64,000 nt of DNA from Streptomyces sp. T12 (GTDB lineage Bacteria; Actinomycetota; Actinomycetes; Streptomycetales; Streptomycetaceae). The position numbers and the translations under genes are program-made. Positions 1 to 7,654 of this stretch are shown piece by piece (the stretch's first letter is position 1; every line of letters begins with the position of its first letter). The DNA lies in the NCBI RefSeq assembly GCF_028736035.1, contig NZ_CP117866.1, forward strand, positions 10,643,001-10,707,000. Reading direction: 5' to 3'. Below the pieces are notes generated by a model that did no database searches, had not been told where the DNA came from, and worked only from the letters and a program-made list of their open reading frames with translations.

Positions 1-273
1 GAGGACCGCGCCACCTGGGAGGACCAGGAGGTCCTGCGGCTGTCCGACGCCCTGCGTACGCGGCAGGACAAGTATCCGGAGGTGATCACCCGCACCGATG
101 TCGTCCTGCTCCACCCCGCGCAGGCGCTCCTCAACGCGTCCCGGGGAGCGGACCTGCTGGTCGTGGGCCGCCGCACCGGGCCCCAGGCGCCCGAGGGCCG
201 ACTGGGGCCGGTGACCCACGCCGTACTGCACCACACTCGCTGCCCGGTGGCGGTCGTGCCGTATGCCGGCTGA
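1..273 (+). CDS. universal stress protein, C-terminal part (5' end outside window)
   Basis: The frame is open from base 1, so the gene starts before the window. The 90 visible residues are the second half of a UspA domain. They contain the strand 'ADLLVVGRR', then 'GRLGPVTHAVLHHTRCPVAVVPYAG', the usual end of the tandem two-domain USPs in this window, with the G-x9-G-type nucleotide-binding loop partly degenerate (GRRTGPQAPEGRLG). USP domains bind ATP or AMP in the cytoplasm and are typical DosR/Osd regulon members. Its stop lies 12 bp from the convergent stop of the phosphofructokinase gene. Family assignment is secure; whether the missing part contains a second USP domain is inferred from its paralogues. 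Confidence 0.9.
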   Translation, partial: EDRATWEDQEVLRLSDALRTRQDKYPEVITRTDVVLLHPAQALLNASRGADLLVVGRRTGPQAPEGRLGPVTHAVLHHTRCPVAVVPYAG

Positions 274-285
274 CGGGGGAGAGGA

Positions 286-1311
286 TCAGCCGAAGAACAC
301 CTCGAACTCGTCGTACAGCGACGGATCCACCAGCTTGGTCTTCGCCCTGGTGCCGTCGAGGGGGATGCGGATGATCTGGGTGCCGCGCAGGGCCACCAGC
401 TTGCCGTAGTCGCCGTCCTTGACCGCGTCCACGGCGTGCAGCCCGAAGCGCGTGGCCAGCCACCGGTCGAAGGCGCTCGGAGTGCCACCGCGCTGGACGT
501 GGCCGAGGACGGTGGTACGGGCATCCTTGCCCGTGCGTTCCTCGATCTCCTGGGCAAGCCACTCGCCGATGCCCGACAGCCGCACGTGGCCGAATTCGTC
601 AAGCGTCCGGTCCTTGAGGACCATCTGCCCCTCGATGGGGACGGCTCCCTCGGCGGCGACGACGATCGGGGCATAGTGGATCTTGAATCGGTTCTTCACC
701 CACGCACAGACCTGATCGATGTCGAACGGCCGCTCCGGGATGAGGATCACGTTGGCGCCGCCCGCTACCCCGGCGTGCAGGGCGATCCACCCGGAGTGCC
801 TCCCCATCACCTCCACCACCAGTGTGCGCATGTGCGACTCGGCGGTCGTGTGGAGGCGGTCGATGGCCTCCGTCGCGATGCCTACGGCCGTGTCGAAGCC
901 GAAGGTGTAGTCGGTGCCGGACACGTCGTTGTCGATGGTCTTCGGCACGCCGACCAGATTGACCCCCTGACGGCTCAGCTCGGTGGCCACACCGAGTGTG
1001 TCCTCGCCGCCGATCACGATGAGCGCGTCCACCTGGTGCGCGGCAAGCATGTCCTTTATGCGCTGTACCCCGTCCTCATGCTTGAACGGGTTGGTGCGGG
1101 AGGAACCGAGGATGGTCCCGCCACGTGGCAGGATCCCCCGTACGCCGGAGATGTCCAGCGGCACGACATTGCCTTGAAGCGCACCGAGCCAGCCGTCCCG
1201 CAGGCCGACGAAGTCGAAGCCGTACTCCTGGATTCCCTTGCGGACGACGCTGCGGATCACAGCGTTGAGGCCGGGGCAGTCGCCGCCACCGGTCAGCACT
1301 CCGACCTTCAT
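286..1311 (-). CDS. pfkA: 6-phosphofructokinase, PfkA family, with pyrophosphate-type signature residues
   Basis: A full-length PfkA-family protein of 341 residues that phosphorylates fructose 6-phosphate in glycolysis. The N-terminal phosphate loop GGGDCPGLN (residues 8-16) and the catalytic TIDND (125-129) are intact. Two positions that decide the phosphoryl donor are notable: Asp104 in GGEDT (101-105) and Lys124 in PKTIDND. ATP-dependent bacterial enzymes have Gly at 104, while PPi-dependent enzymes have Asp104 and Lys124, so this copy looks PPi-dependent. ATG start follows an AGAGAAGAAGCC Shine-Dalgarno region. M. tuberculosis also has a phosphofructokinase (PfkB, an unrelated fold) in its DosR regulon. 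No exact palindromic box lies just upstream; a dead hsp20 does. Family is certain; donor specificity is inferred from two residues. Confidence 0.93.
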   Translation of the reverse strand: MKVGVLTGGGDCPGLNAVIRSVVRKGIQEYGFDFVGLRDGWLGALQGNVVPLDISGVRGILPRGGTILGSSRTNPFKHEDGVQRIKDMLAAHQVDALIVIGGEDTLGVATELSRQGVNLVGVPKTIDNDVSGTDYTFGFDTAVGIATEAIDRLHTTAESHMRTLVVEVMGRHSGWIALHAGVAGGANVILIPERPFDIDQVCAWVKNRFKIHYAPIVVAAEGAVPIEGQMVLKDRTLDEFGHVRLSGIGEWLAQEIEERTGKDARTTVLGHVQRGGTPSAFDRWLATRFGLHAVDAVKDGDYGKLVALRGTQIIRIPLDGTRAKTKLVDPSLYDEFEVFFG

Positions 1312-1389
1312 GGCTTCTTCTCTCCTCTGCAGATGACGTCGGCCGGTCCGCTACTGCCGACTGTGCCCTGCCGGGCGGCGGGTCGGCCC

Positions 1390-1729
1390 TTTGTCTTTAT
1401 ACGGTGCGGTTTGGCCGGCTGCGCCCTGGGGATGCCGTCGGCGGGAGTGGCACGCACGTCCTCGGCTTTCACGTCGGTGGATTGCAGCGCCCGGCACCCG
1501 AAGCGCCCGGTGCGGCGCGACGTGCGGCGCAGGACACCCTCGCGTTCGCGTTGGGTCTCGCACGGGTCGGCCGACGACCCCCAAGCCATGGGCTCGGTCC
1601 ACGAAGGCGAGGCGGACTCCAGGAGCCGGTTCATCCGCTCGAAGAGTTCGTCGGACTCGGCAGCGCTCGACCACGCCAGGAGGCCTGCCCCAGCAGGCTT
1701 TCCGACCTGTGCCGAACGGGCAGAGCCAT
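1390..1729 (-). pseudogene. hsp20 small heat-shock protein, degraded remnant
   Basis: A start with a good ribosome-binding site (GGAGGTGAGCCGG then ATG at 1729) opens an Hsp20-like N-terminus, MALPVRHRSESLLGQASWRG. The reading frame then has to shift to continue as ESDELFERMNRLLES and SWTEPMAWGSSADPCET, followed by REREGVLRRTSRRTGRF and STDVKAEDVRATPADG, ending near PAKPHRIKTKG. These are recognisable pieces of actinobacterial Hsp20. The central alpha-crystallin strands between 'ADxxET' and 'REREGVLRR' are missing, so at least one frameshift and one internal deletion are present. The intact Hsp20 at 21630 is a different, shorter paralogue. The 3' boundary is approximate because the remaining frame runs on without homology. 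Confidence 0.75.
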
Positions 1730-1927
1730 CCGGCTCACCTCCACGGAAGTGAACTCGAAGAGCCATGTGACTCCCCTTCCAGCATGAGCGACAGCGGCCC
1801 CGTCGGCGACCCGCCCATGCCGCCGAGCGCGACACAAGGGGCATGGATGCGTGCGCGGCGAGGTGGGAACCACCCCTCAGCGGCCGACTGGCCCATGTGA
1901 CCGACGAAGGCGCCGACACCACGGCGC

Positions 1928-2602
1928 TCAGCCTCTGGTGGGGGAAGTCCGGGACGCGTCGATCCGGTATCCGAGGTGCGCGGAGACCGAGACCACGCCG
2001 TCGACATTTCGGCACAGCCGTTCGACGATGGGGATCAAGCTGCTCACCTCGACGGATCCTCCAAGGGTCACCTGCCCCTCACGCACCTCGACCGTCACGT
2101 CCGAGGGCGCGAGCCCCAACGTCCGCCGCAGCACCTCCCGGGTGATCTCATCGCGGATGGCGTCATCCCCGCGCAGGAAGATCCGCAGCAGGTCACTGCG
2201 GCTGACGATGCCCCGGAGCCGGTCCGCCTCGTCGACCACGGGCAGCCGCTTGACGTTCTGGGTCGCCATGAGGCGGGCCGCCTCGACCACACTCCACTCC
2301 GGACGCGCGCAAACGGCGGGAGCCGACATCAATTCCCCGGCCCTGACACCAGCGGCCTTGGCCCGCTCCCATGCCTCCAGGTGAGGAATCGGTGCGCGCC
2401 CGGACGGGTCGGCCTGGGCGGAGCATTTGCGCAGCAGGTCGGCCTCGGACACGACGCCCAAAGGGTGGTCCAGGTCGTCCACCACCGGTACGGCGGTGAC
2501 GTCGTTCTCCGCCAACAGCTCGACGATCTCCTTGAACGGCGTGTCGCGCCGGGCCCGGACGACATCGCGGGTCATCAGGTCGGCGACCGTACGGTGCTGC
2601 AT
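1928..2602 (-). CDS. CBS-domain pair plus BON domain protein
   Basis: A 224-residue cytosolic protein. Two CBS motifs (roughly residues 8-62 and 92-148) are followed by a BON domain (about 153-215, 'VTVEVREGQVTLGGSVEVSSL'). CBS pairs bind adenine nucleotides; BON domains bind lipids or proteins. The start is ATG at 2602 because GGGAGGAGCGAC stands directly upstream; the longer open frame beyond it lacks homology. It is one of four CBS-BON paralogues here (others at 44344, 56825, 61643). The closest functional analogue is M. tuberculosis Hrp1 (Rv2626c), a DosR-controlled CBS protein without BON. A 13/14 match to the palindromic box lies about 120 bp upstream. The biochemical role is unknown. 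Confidence 0.9.
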   Translation of the reverse strand: MQHRTVADLMTRDVVRARRDTPFKEIVELLAENDVTAVPVVDDLDHPLGVVSEADLLRKCSAQADPSGRAPIPHLEAWERAKAAGVRAGELMSAPAVCARPEWSVVEAARLMATQNVKRLPVVDEADRLRGIVSRSDLLRIFLRGDDAIRDEITREVLRRTLGLAPSDVTVEVREGQVTLGGSVEVSSLIPIVERLCRNVDGVVSVSAHLGYRIDASRTSPTRG

Positions 2603-2751
2603 GTCGCTCCTCCCTTCCCCGGGTGACAGCCAACAGCCATCACATGTCAAGCGTGGCAGGAGCCAGGCGTCCACAGGAGAGCCACCCAGAACCTGCTCAG
2701 CGCCGGATGGCCCCGGAAACCGGGCCGTTCGGCTCCCCCGGATCAGGGTTC

Positions 2752-3327
2752 TCACCCGGTCTTGTGCCCCCACCTGGGCCCTACGAGGTCCCACTCCCGG
2801 CCCCACCGGTCGATGCGCCGCCGGTCGAGCCTCCAGCGGACGAGGGCCCCGGTGCCGAAGGCCGTGCCGGCGAGTCCGAGCGCGGCGGCCGTGCCCAGGA
2901 CGCCGGCCTCGATGGCAGCCTCCGTCGGGCTCGGCGGCTCGATGGCGAGCTCGCCCCGGCCGTCCAGCCAGACCACGACCTCGGCGCCGGCCCTCTGCCC
3001 CCTGTCCACCAGGGTGTTGTCGGTGTGTGTGTCGCCGCCCGGGGTCGTCCAGCTGATCTTGGCCAGGGCGCGTGTCCCACCCGCCGCGGTGGTCGAGGCG
3101 GGGACGTCGGCGCGGAGCACGGCCCGCACGGAGTGCCGTTCGGCGCGCTGCCGAGCGAACTCCACTTCGGCGGCGTGGGCGGTCACCAGGCCGGCCAGCG
3201 TGCCGCCCACCAGGACGACCGCCCAGACGGCCAGCACGACCCAGCCCTCGACGATGTCGTCGCGCCGTCGCAACGGGTTGCCGCGCCAGCGCCACAACCG
3301 CTTCTTCGTGCATGTGCCGTCGCTCAT
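2752..3327 (-). CDS. Rv1733c-family two-helix membrane protein
   Basis: A 191-residue membrane protein. After a basic N-terminus (WRWRGNPLRRRDD) comes one membrane helix (about residues 26-50), then an extracytoplasmic segment of about 90 residues (ISWTTPGGDTHTD, VVVWLDGRGELA), a second helix (about 140-163) and a basic tail. This is the architecture of M. tuberculosis Rv1733c, a DosR-regulated latency antigen of unknown function. The ATG at 3327 is preferred over upstream codons because GAGGAGGTGCGGATCG precedes it. It is divergent from the Acg-like gene at 3588, so the 260-bp gap may hold promoters for both. A decayed second copy lies at 59218. Function unknown. Confidence 0.82.
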   Translation of the reverse strand: MSDGTCTKKRLWRWRGNPLRRRDDIVEGWVVLAVWAVVLVGGTLAGLVTAHAAEVEFARQRAERHSVRAVLRADVPASTTAAGGTRALAKISWTTPGGDTHTDNTLVDRGQRAGAEVVVWLDGRGELAIEPPSPTEAAIEAGVLGTAAALGLAGTAFGTGALVRWRLDRRRIDRWGREWDLVGPRWGHKTG

Positions 3328-3587
3328 CGATCCGCACCTCCTCGGCGAGTTCGCTGTCCAGACCGTGCCAGTGCGCGCACCGCGCCGACATGGGCCGCCC
3401 GGACGGACTCGCGGGACCGACCGGCACCAACCCGGGCTCTGCACCGGGACGTTCAGCCCAATCCGGCCGGTGTCCTGCGGAGGATGTGGCCCGCCGGGCC
3501 CTTACGAAGGACCATCGGCCCCTCACCGCCTCACCGCCGAGTGTTCATGCTCGAAGCAGCACCACTCCGGGGCGAGAGGAGGACGCC

Positions 3588-4571
3588 ATGCACAGCACCT
3601 TCATCGATGCCGCGGTCCTGGAGACATGTGTCTCGGCCGCGGTCGCCGCGCCCTCGATCCACAACTCCCAGCCGTGGCGCTTCCGTCTGGATCAGGAAAC
3701 GGTCACCTTCCACGTGCGTGCCGCGCCCGGCGGGGCCCTGCGGCACACGGACCCGGAAGGCCGAGCCCTGCATCTGTCGGTGGGCGCTTGCGTGCTCAAC
3801 CTCCGCGTCGCGGTGGCCCACTTCGGCTGGGACCCGGTCACCCGCCTGCTGCCGCGTCCCGAGGAACCGGACCTGCTCGCATCCGTCCGACCGACCGAGC
3901 CCGCCACCCGCCACCCACGCGGAGGCGACATCGGCCTGTACGAGGCGATCTGGCGTCGGCGCAGCAGCCGCTTCCCGTTCTCCGACCGGCCGATCCCGCT
4001 GCATCTGCGCGTCCAACTCGCCGCGGCGGCCGGTACGGAGGGCGCGTGGCTCCGCTTCCCCGAAGACGCCGAGACCGCACGCCTGCTCGCGCTCACCGCA
4101 GACGGCGAGCAGCGCAACCGCATGGACGCCGACCGCAGTACTGAGAGCCGCCGCTGGGTGCGCGGGGATCCGTACGCGGAGGCCGACACGGGCCTGCCGT
4201 GGGCGGTGCTCGGCCCGCAGGACGCCCGGGAGCGGCTCCCCATGCGCGACTTCACCGCCCAACGCCGTCCCGGCCGACTCCCCGCCCGCCCGTACGAGAC
4301 GACCCCCGTCATCGCACTCCTGACCACCGAACACGACCGGCGCACCGACTGGCTGCGCGCCGGGCAGGCCCTCGAACACGTCCTCCTGGTCGCCACGGCT
4401 CATGGCCTGCGCGCGTCCCTGTTCCATCAGGCGATGGAGTGGCCCGACCTGCGCGAGTCCGTGACCCCTGGGCCCGATCACGCGCACATGCTCATACGCC
4501 TCGGCTACGGCCCCGAAGGCCCCGCCACTCCGCGGCGCGCGGTGCGTACAGCGCGCGACGCCGGGCGGTGA
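3588..4571 (+). CDS. Acg-family nitroreductase-like flavin-binding protein (copy 1)
   Basis: A 327-residue member of the Acg/Rv3131 group of nitroreductase-fold proteins. N-terminal signature APSIHNSQPWRF is followed by 'RALHLSVGACVLNLRVAVAHFG', the segment SSRFPFSDRPI, and near the C-terminus 'DWLRAGQALEHVLLVATAHGLRASLFHQAMEWPDLR', as in the paralogues at 42200 and 58131. M. tuberculosis Acg (Rv2032) is strongly DosR-induced, and published work suggests it sequesters flavin and lacks ordinary nitroreductase activity, so 'nitroreductase' is a fold name only. ATG at 3588 follows GAGAGGAGGACGCC. A weak palindrome-like site (AGGACCATCGGCCCC) lies about 70 bp upstream. Confidence 0.88.
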   Translation: MHSTFIDAAVLETCVSAAVAAPSIHNSQPWRFRLDQETVTFHVRAAPGGALRHTDPEGRALHLSVGACVLNLRVAVAHFGWDPVTRLLPRPEEPDLLASVRPTEPATRHPRGGDIGLYEAIWRRRSSRFPFSDRPIPLHLRVQLAAAAGTEGAWLRFPEDAETARLLALTADGEQRNRMDADRSTESRRWVRGDPYAEADTGLPWAVLGPQDARERLPMRDFTAQRRPGRLPARPYETTPVIALLTTEHDRRTDWLRAGQALEHVLLVATAHGLRASLFHQAMEWPDLRESVTPGPDHAHMLIRLGYGPEGPATPRRAVRTARDAGR

Positions 4572-4593
4572 GCGGGTAGCCGGTCGGGGCGCG

Positions 4594-4962
4594 TCAGCCG
4601 GCCGTGACACTCATGGCTTCCGCTTCGAGAGGTGTGGGCAAGCCGGGGTGGATCTCGAACACGCCCGCCAGACCGGCGATGCGCAGCACGCGCAGGAAGC
4701 GCGCGCTGTCCGTGACCAGTCGCAGTCGGCCCTGCCGGGCCAGGATCCGATTGCGGGTCCGGCACAGGACGCCAAGCCCGCTGCAGTCGACGAACGACAC
4801 GCCACGCAGGTCGAGCACCAGATCGGAGGGCAGCGCGTCCAGGTGTGCCGCCAGGTGCGACGCCGCGAAGAGGTCGATCTCCCCGCGCAGCTCCACGAGG
4901 GTCGTACCAGCGACGGCGCGTACCGAGAGGGGTGGCATGGACCTGGTGTGGTTCTCGGACAT
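4594..4962 (-). CDS. STAS-domain anti-sigma factor antagonist
   Basis: A 122-residue single STAS domain, the SpoIIAA/RsbV type that binds anti-sigma kinases when unphosphorylated. The core 'LVLDLRGVSFVDCSGLGVL' gives the expected phosphorylatable serine at Ser61 in DCSGLG. The start is uncertain: ATG 4962 (MSENHTRS) has only a weak ribosome-binding site, and ATG 4941 (MPPLSVRAVAG) is possible. Its stop converges on the Acg-like gene and its promoter region is shared with the divergent alcohol dehydrogenase at 5208. An exact palindromic box (5030) and a 13/14 box (4998) lie in that shared region. It could tie stress sigma-factor control to this island, but no anti-sigma partner is in the window. 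Confidence 0.85.
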   Translation of the reverse strand: MSENHTRSMPPLSVRAVAGTTLVELRGEIDLFAASHLAAHLDALPSDLVLDLRGVSFVDCSGLGVLCRTRNRILARQGRLRLVTDSARFLRVLRIAGLAGVFEIHPGLPTPLEAEAMSVTAG

Positions 4963-4997
4963 GGCCAAAGCGAATCCCGTGCGGCCTGCGGGCGGAA

Positions 4998-5011
4998 GGG
5001 CCGGTCGGTCC
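4998..5011. promoter_or_regulatory. near-match DevR/Osd-type box (13/14)
   Basis: GGGCCGGTCGGTCC differs at one position from GGGCCG-NN-CGGCCC. It lies 35 bp upstream of the STAS gene start and beside an exact box at 5030, giving a paired arrangement like tandem DevR boxes. Confidence 0.5.
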
Positions 5012-5029
5012 AGCCTTCCCGATCCCGCG

Positions 5030-5043
5030 GGGCCGACCGGCCC
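5030..5043. promoter_or_regulatory. exact DevR/Osd-type palindromic box
   Basis: GGGCCGACCGGCCC, a 6-2-6 palindrome located between the divergent STAS gene (start 67 bp away) and the alcohol dehydrogenase (start about 164 bp away). Regulator binding is inferred from layout and recurrence across the window. Confidence 0.65.
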
Positions 5044-5207
5044 TACGGTGCCTGCCGCCCCGTCCGGCCGGGCGATCAGGGCCGCCCGGCCCAAGCACGT
5101 CCACCGGAACGTGGGAAAAGCTGGACCTGCGGGGCAATACCGGCACCCCTGTGACCCGTGCGCAGCCCGGGCCCCTGACCAGGGGGACCGAGGAAGGAAG
5201 GATCGTC

Positions 5208-6278
5208 ATGAAGGGCTTCGTCTTCCACGGCCCCGGACACGCCTCCTGGGAGGACGTCCCGGACCCCGGCCTCAAGGACCCCACCGACGCGATCGTGCGC
5301 GTGGACACGGTCACCATCTGCGGAACCGACCTGCACATCCTCAAGGGCGACGTGCCCGAGGTGCGCCCCGGCACGGTGCTCGGGCACGAGGCGGTCGGCG
5401 TGGTCGTGGAGACCGGCAGTGACGTGCGCACTGTACGGCCCGGGGACCGGGTCCTGGTCTCCTGCATCACCGCCTGCGGCCGTTGCCCCTACTGCCGCAA
5501 GGCCATGTACGGCCAGTGCCGGGGCGGCGGAGGCTGGATCCTCGGCCATCTGATCGACGGCACGCAGGCCGAGTATGTGCGCGTGCCGCACGCCGACCTC
5601 TCCGTCCACGCGCTGCCCGGCACCCCGGACGGTAAGGACGCCGTCCTGCTCGCCGACATCTTCCCGACCGCCTACGAAGTGGGTGTGCTGAACGGGCAGG
5701 TACGGCCCGGTGACACGGTCGCCGTCGTCGGAACCGGTCCCATCGGGCTCGCGGCCATCGCCACGGCTCGCCTGTTCGCGCCCGAGCGGATCGTCGCCGT
5801 GGACCTGGCCCCCGCCCGGCTGGAGGCCGCTCGGCAACTCGGCGCCGATGCCGTGGCCGATGCCCGCGAGGCCCCCGAGCAGCTGATCGCCGACCTCACC
5901 GACGGGCTGGGCGCCGACGTGGTCATCGAGGCGGTCGGGGTGCCGGAGAGCTTCGAGATGTGCACGCGGACGGTCCGGCCCGGCGGGCATGTCGCCAACA
6001 TCGGCGTGCACGGCAGGCCTGCGACCCTGCACCTCGAAGACCTGTGGATCAAGAACATCACCATCACCACCGGCCTCGTCGACACCCATTCCACCCCCAC
6101 CCTGCTGCGCATGGCGGCCGCCGGCCGCCTGCCCACCTCACAGCTGGTCACCCACGCCTTCCCGCTCGACCTCATGGAGGAGGCGTACGACGTCTTCGGC
6201 AAGGCCGCCGACACTGGCGCCCTCAAGGTCGTCCTCGGTGAGGAGCAGCACGACGTCGTCGCTCTCCCGGCGCCCTGA
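5208..6278 (+). CDS. zinc-dependent alcohol dehydrogenase (medium-chain family)
   Basis: A 356-residue medium-chain dehydrogenase. The catalytic zinc ligands are Cys38 and His60-Glu61 (GHEAVG); the structural zinc is held by Cys90, Cys93, Cys96 and Cys104. The Rossmann loop GTGPIG follows. The protein would interconvert an alcohol or polyol and its carbonyl with NAD(P); substrate cannot be told from sequence, though the overall pattern resembles threonine/formaldehyde-dehydrogenase-like members. ATG at 5208 follows GAGGAAGGAAGGATCGTC. It is divergent from the STAS gene with an exact palindromic box between them and is followed 19 bp downstream by the broken HTH-PPOX gene, probably once one operon. 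A role in hypoxic redox disposal is inferred from context. Confidence 0.92.
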   Translation: MKGFVFHGPGHASWEDVPDPGLKDPTDAIVRVDTVTICGTDLHILKGDVPEVRPGTVLGHEAVGVVVETGSDVRTVRPGDRVLVSCITACGRCPYCRKAMYGQCRGGGGWILGHLIDGTQAEYVRVPHADLSVHALPGTPDGKDAVLLADIFPTAYEVGVLNGQVRPGDTVAVVGTGPIGLAAIATARLFAPERIVAVDLAPARLEAARQLGADAVADAREAPEQLIADLTDGLGADVVIEAVGVPESFEMCTRTVRPGGHVANIGVHGRPATLHLEDLWIKNITITTGLVDTHSTPTLLRMAAAGRLPTSQLVTHAFPLDLMEEAYDVFGKAADTGALKVVLGEEQHDVVALPAP

Positions 6279-6297
6279 CGAGAGGAAGTGACGGGCC

Positions 6298-6950
6298 ATG
6301 GCCGAACAGGTCGAGTCGAAGGCGACCGAGGCAGCACCCGTGGGCGACCTCGGGCGCCGGATCGCCCGGCGACGCACCGAACTCGGCCTCTCCCGGGAGG
6401 AGACGGCCACCCGGGCGGGCATGGCTCTCAGCCATCTCCTATCTCCACTGTCTGGAGGAGCATCCGGCCGCCGCACCGGGCATGGGCGCGCTCCATGTAC
6501 TGGCGGAGGCCCTGCACACCACCGTCAGCGAGCTCACCGGCGGGACACCGATCTGCCGCCCGGCACCACTCCCCGTGCATGCCGCCGCCCCGGCATCGCA
6601 GAACTGCCCACTCGGGAATGCCGCGCCCTGCTGTCGACCCACGGTGTGGGGCGCATCGCCGTACCCACCGTCACCGGGCCGGTGAGCGTGCCCGTCAACT
6701 ACAGCGTCGTGAACAGCGCCATCGTCTTCAGGACCGCCCCCGTTACGACACCGTCCCAAGCGTCGGGCTGCCAGGCCGCCTTCGAGATCGACCGTATCGA
6801 CGACGTGTTCATCCAGGGCTGGAGCGTGCTCGTACGGGGACACGCGCGGGCCGTGACGGACCCCGACGAGATACGTGCGGCGCGACCAGTGGGTGCGAAT
6901 CGATCCCCGCGTGATCACCGCGCGGCGGATCATGGCGGAATGGGGGCTTT
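6298..6950 (+). pseudogene. HTH-XRE / PPOX-fold flavin-binding fusion protein, frameshifted
   Basis: The parts of one protein are present but spread over two frames. 6298-6430 encodes a Xre-type start (GDLGRRIARRRTELGLSREETATRAGM). The next helices (YLHCLEEHPAAAPGMGALHVLAEALHTTVSELTGGT) are in the next frame until about 6545. The frame returns for DLPPGTTP and the flavin-binding barrel (ECRALLSTHGVGRIAVPTVTGPV, INxSVV-type strand, 'QGWSVLVRGHARAVTDPDE'). Near 6885 it shifts again for RRDQWVRIDPRVITARRI. Three indels make an intact product impossible without error correction. Intact homologues pair a DNA-binding domain with a PPOX (pyridoxamine oxidase-like) flavin/F420 fold. Either real decay or a cluster of sequencing errors; the neighbouring genes are clean, which favours decay. 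Confidence 0.75.
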
Positions 6951-7063
6951 TGTCCGGCACGTCCGGGACTGATGGCCCTCGCCCGTGGCCCCTCGCAGGA
7001 CGAACGATGGACTTCTCAGCGCACCGCTGTACCAGATGTATCAGGCGAAAGACGGACTGACTC

Positions 7064-7504
7064 ATGTACCGCAACGACGGATTCCGCGAACTCGGACGGC
7101 AGGAGTGCCTGCGCCTGCTGGCCAAGGTGCCGGTCGGCCGGATCGTGCACACACGTCAGGCCCTGCCCGCGGTACTGCCCGTCAACTTCTGTCTGGACGA
7201 CGACGGCGCGGTGCTGCTGCGCACCGCGGCCACCTCCGAACTGGTGCGCGCGATCGACGGCACGGTGGTCGCCTTCGAGGCCGACGAGGTCGACGCGGCC
7301 ACGCACTCGGGCTGGAGCGTCGTCGTCACCGGCTCTGCCACGGTGGTCACCGACCCGGACGAGCACGAGCGCCTTGCCCGTACCGGTCCGCGCTCCTGGG
7401 TGCCCTCGCCCCGGGAGGTGTTCGTCCGGATCGAGCCCGAACTGGTGACCGGTCGCGAACTGGTCGGCGGACGCAGCATGTACGGGTTGGACGTCGCTCA
7501 CTGA
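7064..7504 (+). CDS. PPOX-fold (pyridoxamine 5'-phosphate oxidase-like) flavin-binding protein
   Basis: A 146-residue single-domain split-barrel protein. Typical elements are 'ECLRLLAKVPVGRIVHTRQALPAVLPVNF', 'VVAFEADEVDAATHSGWSVVVTGSA' and the C-terminal 'VRIEPELVTGRELVGG'. Such proteins bind FMN or F420 and act as small oxidoreductases; DosR-regulated relatives exist in mycobacteria (for example the Rv2004c-Rv2007c neighbourhood carries similar small redox genes). The ribosome-binding site before ATG 7064 is weak (GACGGACTGACTC). It lies just after the broken HTH-PPOX gene, to which its barrel is clearly related. Substrate unknown. Confidence 0.85.
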   Translation: MYRNDGFRELGRQECLRLLAKVPVGRIVHTRQALPAVLPVNFCLDDDGAVLLRTAATSELVRAIDGTVVAFEADEVDAATHSGWSVVVTGSATVVTDPDEHERLARTGPRSWVPSPREVFVRIEPELVTGRELVGGRSMYGLDVAH

Positions 7505-7538
7505 CCCGGTCTGCGACTTCCGGGGGTCGCCGGATGCG

Positions 7539-7552
7539 GGGCCGAACGGCCC
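7539..7552. promoter_or_regulatory. exact DevR/Osd-type palindromic box
   Basis: GGGCCGAACGGCCC, ending about 103 bp before the start of the USP gene at 7655. Confidence 0.65.
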
Positions 7553-7654
7553 TGTGACGGGAGCCGTACGGCGTGTCGTCGGGTTCGTGCGGCCCCTGCT
7601 CGCGTCGTCGTGGAAGGACGAGCATCGGGGGCACAGAGCAGAAGGGAGAGGGAG

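Noticed and set aside
1370..1395. GGGCGGCGGGTCGGCCC upstream of phosphofructokinase as a box
   Set aside because: The half-sites do not line up with GGGCCG-NN-CGGCCC; too weak to call.
1308..2015. Long minus-strand frame of 235 codons
   Set aside because: It reads through the hsp20 remnant and the intergenic DNA around it; only the parts matching Hsp20 have meaning.
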